Below, one piece after another: positions 35,127 to 43,499 of a DNA stretch of 64,000 nt. The notes beneath the pieces were generated by a model. The model saw only the letters and a program-made list of their open reading frames with translations, ran no database searches and had not been told where the DNA came from. A program made the translations under genes and the position numbers. The stretch spans positions 124,001 through 188,000 of the forward strand of contig JADJES010000001.1 in assembly GCA_016708955.1 (NCBI GenBank). The letters are read 5' to 3'. This DNA comes from Nitrosomonas sp. (GTDB lineage Bacteria; Pseudomonadota; Gammaproteobacteria; Burkholderiales; Nitrosomonadaceae). Position 1 is the stretch's first letter. Each line of letters opens with the position of its first letter.

Positions 35127-36028
35127 CTGAAAAAACGAAGTTTGCCTATGACTTTTCGAACGCTGTAGCTTCAGGCGCTGCTCAACCGGATTTAGGTCAC
35201 TCATTATTTCTGAGCATGCCATTTAAGTATCCTGATATTTCTACACAACAAAAAATCGCAGCAATTCTCTCCGCTTATGACGATCTGATCGAAAACAACC
35301 AGCGGCGCATCGCGCTGCTGGAAAAGATGGCCGAGGAAATCTACCGCGAATGGTTTGTGCGCCTGCGCTTTCCCGGTCACGAGAAGGTGAAGAAGGTCAA
35401 AGGCGTGCCGGAAGGTTGGGAAGTGAGAACGCTTGCCAGTATTGCAAGTGAGATTAAAAGGGGAATTAAAAAGAAAAACTTAGCTGATGCGGAGAGATAT
35501 CTTGGTCTTGAACATATTCCCCGGCGATCAATTTCAATAAAGGAATGGGCGACAGCAAGTACGGTAGAAAGCGACAAACTGCTGTTCCAAGATCGCGACA
35601 TTTTATTTGGGAAAATCCGACCTTATTTACACAAAGTTGCACTTGCACATTTTTCCGGTGCTTGTTCATCGGACACGATAGTACTTCGGCCAAAGGAAAA
35701 ATTTTACGAGGGCTACCTTCTATTCACGATATTCAGTGATACATTTATTGAGCTTGCTACGATAGCATCCAAAGGGACGAAGATGCCGAGAGCAGATTGG
35801 GGATTTCTCAAGCAGCTTGAGCTGGCTATTCCAGATGCAAAATTATTGAAGGTGTTCCAGACAAAATTCGAGTTATTATTTTCGCAAATAGTGAATTTGC
35901 TTCGAGCTAATGAGGTACTAACTGCCTCGCGCGATCTGCTTCTCCCCCGCCTCATCTCCGGCAAACTTTCCATCGAGCATCTCGACATCCGGTTTCCGTC
36001 CGGTATGGAGGAATCGGCCTGTGATTGA
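35127..36028 (+). pseudogene. hsdS: hsdS 3' part: central coil, second recognition domain and C-terminal coil
   Basis: This fragment holds the rest of HsdS: the end of domain 1 (KFAYDFSNAVASGAAQ ... SMPFKYPDISTQQ), the central conserved helix (IAAILSAYDDLIENNQRRIALLEKMAEEIYREWF), a full second target-recognition domain beginning GVPEGWEVRTLASIASEI, and the C-terminal coil (LRANEVLTASRDLLLPRLISGKLSIEHLD). Its frame is open from an ATG at 35120, which lies inside the IS right end. No good ribosome-binding site precedes that ATG; another in-frame ATG is at 35217. Half-size HsdS proteins with this coil-domain-coil layout can work as dimers in known systems. Confidence 0.88.
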
Positions 36029-36059
36029 TTGCATCATCAAACGCGGCCGCAAACCGCCT

Positions 36060-36126
36060 GTCATTTCGACAGCATGGAGAAATCCTGTATTGCGGCCCAG
36101 ATTCCTCACTGGCGTTCGGAATGACA
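36060..36126. repeat. GTCATTCCGA palindromic repeat between hsdS and vapC
   Basis: The unit begins GTCATTTCGACAGCATGGAG and ends GCGTTCGGAATGACA, so it is in the opposite orientation to the hsdM copies. It carries the inner GAGAAATC/GATTCCTC pair. Confidence 0.88.
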
Positions 36127-36185
36127 AGCGTGCCGGTTGGAATGGCAGGACACAGGAATGGCGCGAAAGCGTTGTTGCGATGGGC

Positions 36186-36608
36186 TTACAGTGCCCAAGG
36201 GTTGAACACTTGCGGGTACAGCGTGAAATCCTGCACGTTGCGGGTGACCACGGTGAGGCCGTGGCATTGGGCGGTGGCCATGAGCAATCCGTCCATCACC
36301 GGCAACGGTTGTCCGGACAGTTCGGCAGTCGCGGCGATTTGCGCCCAGACATGCAGCGCGGCGGTATCAAGCGGCAGGATGCGCCCGGCGAAACGCTGTT
36401 CCACCTTGCCCAGCCAGGCGGTGAGCTTCTGGCTGCGGCGCGGATCGGATGCGCGCAATTTGAGGATGCCTTTCTCGATTTCCCCCAGGCTGATGACGCT
36501 GATAAACAAACTGGATTCATCCTGTTCGTCCAGCCAGCGGATGACTTCCGGCGCAGGGGTTTTCCGGACATATTCGGACAGTGCGCAGGTGTCCAGCAGC
36601 CAGCTCAT
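36186..36608 (-). CDS. vapC: PIN-domain toxin, VapC/FitB-like
   Basis: The 140-residue PIN-domain ribonuclease has the conserved acidic residues at D6 (SWLLDTCALSE), in the ISLGEIEKGI helix (about residue 42), in LPVMDGLLMATA (about residue 104) and in VVTRNVQDF (about residue 123). Such toxins cleave tRNA or rRNA when free of antitoxin. Its ATG overlaps the stop of the antitoxin gene (ATGA). The pair is embedded between hsdS and hsdR on the opposite strand. Confidence 0.92.
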   Translation of the reverse strand: MSWLLDTCALSEYVRKTPAPEVIRWLDEQDESSLFISVISLGEIEKGILKLRASDPRRSQKLTAWLGKVEQRFAGRILPLDTAALHVWAQIAATAELSGQPLPVMDGLLMATAQCHGLTVVTRNVQDFTLYPQVFNPWAL

Positions 36609-36856
36609 AGCGCGATGGTGCGTCCGGTGTCACGGCTGCGGGAAATATCCAGATCATCCGCAACGAGACCGGGTTGCAGCAGTGCGTCAGAGAGTTTGCC
36701 TTCACGGCGCGTGAGGCGGGCGTATTCTTGCGCCGAAACCACCACTGCCGCCGGTTTGCCGTGCACGGTAACCGTTTGGGCATCGCCGCTGGCCGCTTGT
36801 TTGATGAGTTGGCTGAAATTGCTTTTCGCTTCTTGCAATTGCCATTCTTTATGCAT
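36605..36856 (-). CDS. vapB: Phd/YefM-type antitoxin
   Basis: This 83-residue antitoxin starts with WQLQEAKSNFSQLIKQAASGDAQTVTVHGKPAAVVVSAQEYARL, a clear Phd/YefM fold for DNA binding. The C-terminal part (residues 55-83) would wrap the PIN toxin. The gene order is antitoxin then toxin with a 4-base overlap. A GAGGG-containing ribosome-binding site (revcomp of ACCCTCCTA, 36860-36868) precedes the ATG. Autoregulation is expected from the family. Confidence 0.9.
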   Translation of the reverse strand: MHKEWQLQEAKSNFSQLIKQAASGDAQTVTVHGKPAAVVVSAQEYARLTRREGKLSDALLQPGLVADDLDISRSRDTGRTIAL

Positions 36857-36986
36857 GATACCCTCCTATTATTCTGGTCAGACTGGACAGAATTTAGCAC
36901 AAAGCGGATGGATTGGCTATGTTCCATTTTCAGTAAATTTTTCATCGAGCAAATCGACATTTAGGGAAACTGAATAACTCGCATTT

Positions 36987-37057
36987 GCCATTCCGAACGG
37001 AGTGAGGAAGCTTTAATAGTCAATGCAATAGATTTCTCGCTCTTGCTCGAAATGACA
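36987..37057. repeat. GTCATTCCGA palindromic repeat upstream of the GIY-YIG gene (distal)
   Basis: The unit begins GCCATTCCGAACGGAGTGAG and ends TGCTCGAAATGACA, with GATTTCTC inside. It is in the same orientation as the hsdM copies. It is bounded by AGGGAAAC-like and GTTTCCTTA-like segments (36963-36970 and 37069-37076) that may form an outer pair. Confidence 0.82.
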
Positions 37058-37140
37058 CTTGTTCAGGGTTTCCTTAGTTTCTCCCCGAGCATGGGGAAAG
37101 AGATCAGTGCCTTCATTACAGAAGGCGACTATGGGTCACC

Positions 37141-37204
37141 TGTCATTTCGACAGCATGGAGAAATCTTGTGGTTAAGATTCCTCACTTGCGTTCGGAATG
37201 ACAG
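37141..37204. repeat. GTCATTCCGA palindromic repeat directly upstream of the GIY-YIG gene
   Basis: The unit begins TGTCATTTCGACAGCATGGA and ends GCGTTCGGAATGACA. Its orientation is opposite to the copy at 36987 and nearly identical to the copy at 36060. It ends 65 bases before the GIY-YIG start. Confidence 0.88.
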
Positions 37205-37268
37205 CATAGGGACGGAGATGATAGTGTGAGCAGAATATGACAGGTTTGCCGACTGGGAGGTGAAGCTG

Positions 37269-37559
37269 ATGGACAAGATCTATTATGTTTACCTGCTGAC
37301 CAACTGGAACAATCAGGTGATGTATGTCGGTGTTACCAATGATCTTGAGCGCCGAATCTATGAGCACAAAAATAAGCTGATTGATGGGTTTACCAAAAAG
37401 TATCATGTCGATAAGCTGGTTTACTTTGAGACGACAAGCGATGTGCTGGTGGCTATTGAACGGGAAAAACAGATCAAAAAATGGCGGCGCGAGAAGAAGA
37501 ATCAACTGGTCATTGAAATGAATCCTGAATGGAAGGATTTGAGTTTGGAGTGGGAGTAG
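37269..37559 (+). CDS. Small GIY-YIG nuclease domain protein
   Basis: The 96-residue protein is a stand-alone GIY-YIG endonuclease domain of the UPF0213-like type. Visible are the paired strands YYVYLLTN and MYVGVTNDLERRIYEHK (with the catalytic Arg and following His/Lys), and FTKKYHVDKLVYFE. The helix EREKQIKKWRREKK carries the metal-binding Glu. The ATG at 37269 follows GGGAGG by 8 bases, which is better than the GTG at 37260. It has palindromic repeats on both sides (37141-37204 and 37654-37719). Its biological function is not known. Confidence 0.88.
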   Translation: MDKIYYVYLLTNWNNQVMYVGVTNDLERRIYEHKNKLIDGFTKKYHVDKLVYFETTSDVLVAIEREKQIKKWRREKKNQLVIEMNPEWKDLSLEWE

Positions 37560-37653
37560 GGTTTCTTCTGGAATCTATTCCGGGTGAAACCGAGGGAAAC
37601 AAAATGACAGGCTTTGGTTAGAAATGACGTGCTATCAAAGCGAAGTAAAAAAC

Positions 37654-37719
37654 TGTCATTCCGAACGGATGTGAGGAATCTATGCACTACAAGATTTCTC
37701 CCGTTGGTCGAAATGACAG
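37654..37719. repeat. GTCATTCCGA palindromic repeat downstream of the GIY-YIG gene
   Basis: The unit begins TGTCATTCCGAACGGATGTG and ends GGTCGAAATGACA. It has the GAGGAATC and GATTTCTC inner pair and lies 95 bases after the GIY-YIG stop. Confidence 0.88.
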
Positions 37720-37765
37720 GTGGGGACGAGCTTACGTGTTTGATCGTTACTTAAGCTTGTTCGCT

Positions 37766-37793
37766 AGTTAAGGGAAACCGCTTTCCCTTAACT
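37766..37793. promoter_or_regulatory. Perfect 12-bp stem hairpin upstream of hsdR
   Basis: AGTTAAGGGAAA (37766-37777) pairs exactly with TTTCCCTTAACT (37782-37793) around the loop CCGC. No T-tract follows, so a simple terminator is unlikely. It lies 47 bases before the hsdR start and could be a regulator site or an mRNA leader structure. Confidence 0.6.
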
Positions 37794-37840
37794 TAGGCGA
37801 CGATTAAGTTAAAGCAAAATAAATCCGGATAGAAAACTGA

Positions 37841-40800
37841 ATGCCTAACTTTATTTCCGAAGACCAGATCGAGCAAGCGCTGGTGCAGAAGCTCCAGCAT
37901 CTGCACGGCTTCGACGTGCTCGATTGCCATACGGACAATGCGGAGGATTTGAACGACGGTTCAAACCGCGCCAGCAAACGCGATGTGATCCTGGTGGATC
38001 GGCTGCGCGAAGCCGCGCTTCGTCTGAACCCCGATATTCCGCGAGAAGCCATCGAGAGTGCTTTGGAAAAACTGTGCGAGCGGCGGCAGGCAATGACGCT
38101 GATTGCCGCAAACCAGGAAATCTACGGGCTGTTGCGCGACGGCATTCCGGTAACGTTCGACAATGCGCAGGGACAGTCTCAGCAGGAGCGCGTGCGGTTG
38201 CTGGATTTTAACGTGCCGGGCAATAACCGCTTTCTGGCCGTGACGCAACTGTGGATCAAGGGCGAGCGCGGTTTCCGCCGCCCGGATGTGTTGCTGTACG
38301 TGAACGGTATTCCGCTGGTGTTCATCGAACTGAAAAATTCGAATGTGAAGCTGCGCAACGCTTATGACGACAATCTGACGAATTACAAGGCGGAGATTCC
38401 GCAGCTTTTCCTGACCAATGCGTTTTGCGTGCTGTCCAACGCCGTCGAAACCAGAGTCGGCAGCATCACGGCGCAGTGGGAGCATTATTTCAACTGGCTG
38501 CGCGCCGATGATGAGAAACAGAAAATTGACCGTGTGGCAATCCGCGCGCAAGGCACCAGCCTGGAAGGTGTCATCGAGGGTTTGCTGCCGCAGCAAAAGT
38601 TGCTGGATTACGTGGAGAATTTCGTTCTCTATTACAAAGACACGCAGAAAATCATCGCGCAGAACCACCAGTTTATCGGCGTGAATCGCGCGTATGACGT
38701 TTTCCTCCAACGTGAGGAACTGGCAGGCAAGCTCGGGGTGTTCTGGCATACGCAGGGATCGGGCAAGAGTTTCTCGATGATTTTTTATGCGCGCAAAATT
38801 TTCCGCAAACAGACCGGCAATTTCACTTTCGTCGTGGTGACCGATCGCGACGATCTGGATGGACAGATTTACCGTAATTTCCTCAACACCCGCACGGTGA
38901 GCGAGGCCGAGGCGGCGCAGCCGAAGAACAGCGAGGAGATGCGCAAATTCCTCGGGCAGAACAAACGCATCGTTTTCACGCTGATCCAGAAATTCCGCTG
39001 GGACAAAGGCCGCGAATATCCCGAGCTGTCAAATCGCGACGACATTATCGTGATTGTCGACGAGGCGCACCGCACGCAATACAAGTCGCTGGCGGAGAAC
39101 ATGCGCAAGGGCTTGCCCAGGGCGAACTATCTGGCATTTACCGGCACGCCGCTGTTGGGGCGCGAACGCAAGACCAATGCGTGGTTTGGCGGTTATGTGT
39201 CGGAATACAATTTCCAGCAATCGATGGATGATGGTGCGACGGTGCCGCTGTTTTACCAGAAACGCGTGCCGGAGGTGTTGATCCAGAACGAAGGATTGAG
39301 CGAGGAGTTTTACCAGATTCTGGAAGATGAGAATCTGGACGAGGCACAGCAGGCCAAGCTGGAGCAGCGTTTCTCCACAGAAATCGAAGTCATCAAACGC
39401 GACGACCGGCTGGAAAAAATCGCGCGGGACATCGTTTATCACTTCCCCCGGCGCGGTTATCTCGGCAAAGGGCTGGTGGTGTCGGTGGATAAATTCACCG
39501 CCGTGAAGATGTACGACAAGGTGCAGCGGCTATGGAAGGAAGAGATAAGAAGCCTGAAAGGGATTATCAGCAAAACTGCTAACGCAATAGAGAAGCGGCG
39601 TCTGGAGCAGCGCGTTGAATTCATGCGTTCTGTTGAAATGGCCGTGGTGATTAGCGGAGACGCGGGCGAGGAAGAAAAATTTGCCGCGCAGGGTTTGACC
39701 ATCAAACCGCATCGGGAACGCATGGATAGGCTGGATGAACATGGGCACGATATTGAATACAACTACAAAGACCCGGAGCATCCGCTGCAACTGGTGTTTG
39801 TCTGTGCCATGTGGCTGACCGGCTTTGATGCACCGACACTTTCCACGTTATATCTCGACAAACCGATGCAAGGCCATACGCTGATGCAAACCATCGCCCG
39901 CGCCAATCGCGTGACGTCGTGGAAGATCAACGAGGTCGAGAAGCGCAATGGCGAAATCGTGGATTACTACAATGTGTTCCGCAACATGAAGCTGGCGCTG
40001 AAAGATTACGCGCAAGGCGGCGACGAGACCGAACCGCCGGTCAAGGAAAAAGCGGAACTGTTTCGCTTGCTGGACGAAGCGATTGAACAAGGCTTTGCGT
40101 TTTGTCACGAGAAGGCGGTTGCGTTGCGCGAGGTGCTGGGCAGCGATGATGTATTCAAGCAGGTCGGGCGATTTGAGTCGTTTGCCAACACCTTGCTGGC
40201 CAACGACGAGTGGCGCAGGAGTTTCAACGTGTATGAAAACACCATCACGTCGCTGTATGAGGCGTGCAAGCCGGAGGTTTTGGGACGCGGCAAGGGGCGC
40301 GAGGTGGCGGCGTTCCAGTATTTGCGCGGCGTGATCGAAGCGCATATCGAACAGAAGGACATCGACGCGATCAGCCGGAAGATCGCCGAGCTGCTGGATG
40401 AAAGTGTGGTGGTGGATGGCGCGGATGCGCTTAAAGCACAACAGAAAGATGCGGAATATCAGATTATTCAAAAGGGCAAGACTTGGGATTTGAGCAAAAT
40501 CAATTTCGACAAATTGCGCGAGGAATTTAAACAAGCAACTTACAAGCATATCGAGATCGCCGATTTGCGCGCTTTTTTGCAACATAAACTGGAATTGATG
40601 CTGCAACAGAATGCAACGCGAACAGATTTTGCCCAGCGCTTGCAGCAGATTATTGACACCTACAACGCTGGCGGTTCATCCACCGAAAACTACTATGAAG
40701 ATCTGATGCAATTCACCGAGGATTTGCGGGCAGAAGATGAGCGCCACATTCGCGAAGGCTTGAACGAGGATGAGCTGGAACTGTTTGATTTGCTGAAAAA

Positions 40801-41149
40801 AGACAAAATGACACAAGAGGAAACACAGAAAGTCCGGCTTGCTGCAAAGTCACTGCTGCATCGCCTTCTGCAAGAACACCCCAAAGTACTGGTGCAGGAT
40901 TGGTATAAGGATACGCAAACCCAAACCCAGAAAATGGTGCGCTCTGCGGTCGAGCAAGTATTGGATAGCAATCTACCGGAAAGCTATGATCGCGTGCTAT
41001 TCCGCGAGAAATGCGACAATGTGTTTTATCTGGTGCTGGAATATGCCAGTCATGGCAGGAAGTGGGCCGCTTTGAAGTTTATGTTATTGCTAAATGCTCT
41101 ATGCCAGAATTTAAATCCCGCGTCTTGGCTTCAGCACCTTCGAGTTTAA
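37841..41149 (+). CDS. hsdR: Type I restriction endonuclease subunit HsdR
   Basis: HsdR translocates and cuts DNA lacking the cognate methylation. The 1102-residue protein has a PD-ExK nuclease domain (RRPDVLLYVNGIPLVFIELKNSN, about residues 148-170), Walker A HTQGSGKSFSM (about residue 304), DEAH-type VDEAHRTQY, AFTGTPLLGRER and the motor motif TGFDAPTLSTLYLDKPMQGH ... QTIARANRV. The family C-terminus appears at GRKWAA. The frame then runs on for about 25 residues into the 3' end of pilU on the other strand. Without an intact HsdS it should be inactive or depend on the half-HsdS. Confidence 0.95.
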   Translation: MPNFISEDQIEQALVQKLQHLHGFDVLDCHTDNAEDLNDGSNRASKRDVILVDRLREAALRLNPDIPREAIESALEKLCERRQAMTLIAANQEIYGLLRDGIPVTFDNAQGQSQQERVRLLDFNVPGNNRFLAVTQLWIKGERGFRRPDVLLYVNGIPLVFIELKNSNVKLRNAYDDNLTNYKAEIPQLFLTNAFCVLSNAVETRVGSITAQWEHYFNWLRADDEKQKIDRVAIRAQGTSLEGVIEGLLPQQKLLDYVENFVLYYKDTQKIIAQNHQFIGVNRAYDVFLQREELAGKLGVFWHTQGSGKSFSMIFYARKIFRKQTGNFTFVVVTDRDDLDGQIYRNFLNTRTVSEAEAAQPKNSEEMRKFLGQNKRIVFTLIQKFRWDKGREYPELSNRDDIIVIVDEAHRTQYKSLAENMRKGLPRANYLAFTGTPLLGRERKTNAWFGGYVSEYNFQQSMDDGATVPLFYQKRVPEVLIQNEGLSEEFYQILEDENLDEAQQAKLEQRFSTEIEVIKRDDRLEKIARDIVYHFPRRGYLGKGLVVSVDKFTAVKMYDKVQRLWKEEIRSLKGIISKTANAIEKRRLEQRVEFMRSVEMAVVISGDAGEEEKFAAQGLTIKPHRERMDRLDEHGHDIEYNYKDPEHPLQLVFVCAMWLTGFDAPTLSTLYLDKPMQGHTLMQTIARANRVTSWKINEVEKRNGEIVDYYNVFRNMKLALKDYAQGGDETEPPVKEKAELFRLLDEAIEQGFAFCHEKAVALREVLGSDDVFKQVGRFESFANTLLANDEWRRSFNVYENTITSLYEACKPEVLGRGKGREVAAFQYLRGVIEAHIEQKDIDAISRKIAELLDESVVVDGADALKAQQKDAEYQIIQKGKTWDLSKINFDKLREEFKQATYKHIEIADLRAFLQHKLELMLQQNATRTDFAQRLQQIIDTYNAGGSSTENYYEDLMQFTEDLRAEDERHIREGLNEDELELFDLLKKDKMTQEETQKVRLAAKSLLHRLLQEHPKVLVQDWYKDTQTQTQKMVRSAVEQVLDSNLPESYDRVLFREKCDNVFYLVLEYASHGRKWAALKFMLLLNALCQNLNPASWLQHLRV

Positions 41150-42215
41150 TTTGCAGACGTAGCTCATTCACGGAATCAGCGTTCCGCAGTGCGTCTTCAT
41201 AGCTTATTTTTCCTGCCTCATAAAGCGCAAATAATGCGGCATCAAAGGTCTGCATGCCCATTTCACCGGATTTCTTCATAATTTCCTTAATTTCGTGGAC
41301 ATGCCCCTTAAAAATAAGATCTGCGATAAGTGGCGAGTTCAGCAGCACTTCGATGGCCGCTACGCGCCCTTTTCCATCTTTCGCCGGTATCAATCGCTGT
41401 GCGACCAGCGATCGCATATTCAACGACAAGTCCATGAGTAACTGGGCCCTGCGCTCTTCCGGAAAAAAATTGATAATGCGGTCAAGCGCCTGATTGGCGC
41501 TGTTTGCGTGTAACGTGCCCAAACAAAGATGGCCGGTTTCGGCAAAGGCAATGGCATGCTCCATGGTTTCACGATCACGTATCTCGCCGATTAAAATGAC
41601 ATCGGGTGCTTGCCGCAGTGTATTTTTTAGGGCTGCTTCCCAAGATTCAGTATCCACACCGACTTCACGTTGCGTAATGACACAATGGATATGTTCGTGC
41701 ACATATTCCACCGGATCTTCAATGGTAATAATATGGCCGAAGCTATTTTTATTACGGTGCCCGATTAAAGCCGCCATCGAGGTGGATTTTCCAGAACCGG
41801 TGCCGCCGACAAAAATCACCAGGCCCCGCTTGCTCATTACAACTTCCTTGAGTATCTGCGGTAACCCCAAATCATCAAACTCAGGAATTTTGGTTGTAAT
41901 GGTACGCAGCACCATGCCGACCCGTTGCTGCTGGACAAAGGTGTTAACCCGGAAACGCCCGATTCCGGCGGGACTAATCGCAAAATTACATTCTTTGGCA
42001 GCTTCGAACTCAGCCGCCTGCTTGTCATTCATAATCGCCCGGGCTAACACCTCGGTATGCTGTGCGGACAATGATTGCTGAGAAACCGGTGTCATTTTTC
42101 CATCAATTTTGCATGCGGGTGGAAACCCGGCTGTAATAAATAAGTCTGATGCCTTTCTGCTGAGCATTAAGCGCAGTAAATCAGACATAAATTTTGTTGC
42201 TTGTTCCCTATCCAT
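41079..42215 (-). CDS. pilU: Type IV pilus retraction accessory ATPase PilU
   Basis: PilU is the PilT paralogue that assists pilus retraction. The 378-residue protein has the Walker A FVGGTGSGKSTSMAAL (about residue 130), Asp box (IITIEDPVEYVH), Walker B LRQAPDVILIGEIRDRETME and His box (GHLCLGTLHANSA). The C-terminus ends in the usual variable tail. Its 3' end overlaps the hsdR reading frame by 71 bases. It follows pilT by 34 bases on the same strand. Confidence 0.95.
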   Translation of the reverse strand: MDREQATKFMSDLLRLMLSRKASDLFITAGFPPACKIDGKMTPVSQQSLSAQHTEVLARAIMNDKQAAEFEAAKECNFAISPAGIGRFRVNTFVQQQRVGMVLRTITTKIPEFDDLGLPQILKEVVMSKRGLVIFVGGTGSGKSTSMAALIGHRNKNSFGHIITIEDPVEYVHEHIHCVITQREVGVDTESWEAALKNTLRQAPDVILIGEIRDRETMEHAIAFAETGHLCLGTLHANSANQALDRIINFFPEERRAQLLMDLSLNMRSLVAQRLIPAKDGKGRVAAIEVLLNSPLIADLIFKGHVHEIKEIMKKSGEMGMQTFDAALFALYEAGKISYEDALRNADSVNELRLQIKLEGAEAKTRDLNSGIEHLAIT

Positions 42216-42249
42216 AGCATGCTCCTGGCGTTATCAATCCACTGATCGA

Positions 42250-43293
42250 TCAAATCCTGAAATTATCCTTATTCATGGCTTTACTGCGCGCTTCGGCCAT
42301 TGAAATAACATTGCGTTTCACCAGATCAGTCAAATTCTGATCCAATGTTTGCATGCCAACATTTTGGCCTGTTTGAATTGCCGAATACATCTGCGCAATT
42401 TTGGCTTCCCGGATCAAATTACGTATCGCTGGTGTGCCAATCATTATTTCATGTGCAGCAACGCGCCCCTTGCCATCCTTGGTTCTTAACAGTGCTTGCG
42501 AAATAACAGCACGTAATGATTCAGATAGCATCGCGCGCATCATTTCTTTTTCTTCTGCGGGAAAAACGTCAATAATACGATCCACGGTTTTTGCGGCAGA
42601 GCTTGTATGTAATGTGCCAAATACCAAATGACCTGTTTCAGCCGCCGTCATTGCCAAGCGTATGGTTTCCAGATCACGCAGTTCACCTACCAGAATGATG
42701 TCAGGGTCTTCACGCAACGCCGAGCGCAATGCATTGGAAAAGCTTAAGGTATCCCGCCCTACCTCGCGTTGATTAATCAGGCACTTCTTACTCTCGTGCA
42801 CAAATTCGATGGGATCTTCAAGAGTCAGAATGTGACCGTACTCATTTTCGTTAATGTCATTGATCATTGCCGCTAATGTGGTGGATTTTCCTGAGCCGGT
42901 AGGGCCTGTTACTAAAACGACACCACGCGGTTGTTTAGCGATTTCAGCAAATATTTTGGGCGCTTTGATATCTTCCAGACTCAAAACTCTTGATGGAATC
43001 GTTCGCATAACTGCTGCGGAACCACGTTGCGTATTAAATGCATTGACGCGGAAACGTGCGAGATTGGGAATTGCAAAGGAAAAATCACACTCCAGGTGTT
43101 CCTCATAAAATTTGCGCTGACTATCATTCATAATGTCGTACACCATCGCGTGCACTTCTTTATGTTCCATCGCTGGCAAATTGATGCGCCGGATCTCGCC
43201 ATGTACCCGGATCATCGGTGGCATGCCCGCAGATAAATGCAAATCTGAAGCGCTATTCTTAACCACGAATGTAAGCAGCTCTACTATATTCAT
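42250..43293 (-). CDS. pilT: Type IV pilus retraction ATPase PilT
   Basis: PilT is the hexameric motor that depolymerises type IV pili. The 347-residue protein shows Walker A GPTGSGKSTTLAAM (about residue 130), LTLEDPIEFVHESK, Walker B LREDPDIILVGELRDLETIR, GHLVFGTLHTSSA, and the PilT-specific retraction motif AIRNLIREAKIAQM near residue 285. Length is canonical. Together with pilU it forms a leftward two-gene unit. Confidence 0.97.
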   Translation of the reverse strand: MNIVELLTFVVKNSASDLHLSAGMPPMIRVHGEIRRINLPAMEHKEVHAMVYDIMNDSQRKFYEEHLECDFSFAIPNLARFRVNAFNTQRGSAAVMRTIPSRVLSLEDIKAPKIFAEIAKQPRGVVLVTGPTGSGKSTTLAAMINDINENEYGHILTLEDPIEFVHESKKCLINQREVGRDTLSFSNALRSALREDPDIILVGELRDLETIRLAMTAAETGHLVFGTLHTSSAAKTVDRIIDVFPAEEKEMMRAMLSESLRAVISQALLRTKDGKGRVAAHEIMIGTPAIRNLIREAKIAQMYSAIQTGQNVGMQTLDQNLTDLVKRNVISMAEARSKAMNKDNFRI

Positions 43294-43499
43294 TGCGATG
43301 TCCTCTTGTGACGATAGGTAACGTCAGGTGAAATTTTCGAATAAGAATTCATCAATCTCAAGTAAGCACTACCTGAGTTAGCTCGTTAATCATCGGTAGG
43401 AGCAGATGAAAATTGAGTAATTCTGGTCAGAGAATGCATAGAAAATGGATTCCATCAACTTGACAGGATTTGCACTGTGCACCTGTCAATTGCTTGGTT

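Larger units (their letters stand above)
36857..37268. other. Gene-free stretch between antitoxin and GIY-YIG genes
   Basis: It should contain the vapB promoter, for which I see no clear consensus. It holds two GTCATTCCGA-type palindromic repeats at 36987-37057 and 37141-37204, and otherwise nothing I can name. Confidence 0.55.

Noticed and set aside
36021..36977. Rightward open frames of 318 and 229 codons
   Set aside because: They run antisense through the well-supported vapB-vapC pair and through a palindromic repeat.
36060..37719. CRISPR array from repeated GTCATTCCGA units
   Set aside because: The units are irregularly spaced, in both orientations, self-complementary and without uniform spacers or cas genes.
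27390..41070. Prophage or integrative conjugative element
   Set aside because: No integrase, structural, conjugation or replication genes and no tRNA attachment site are present; ordinary core-type genes are interspersed.
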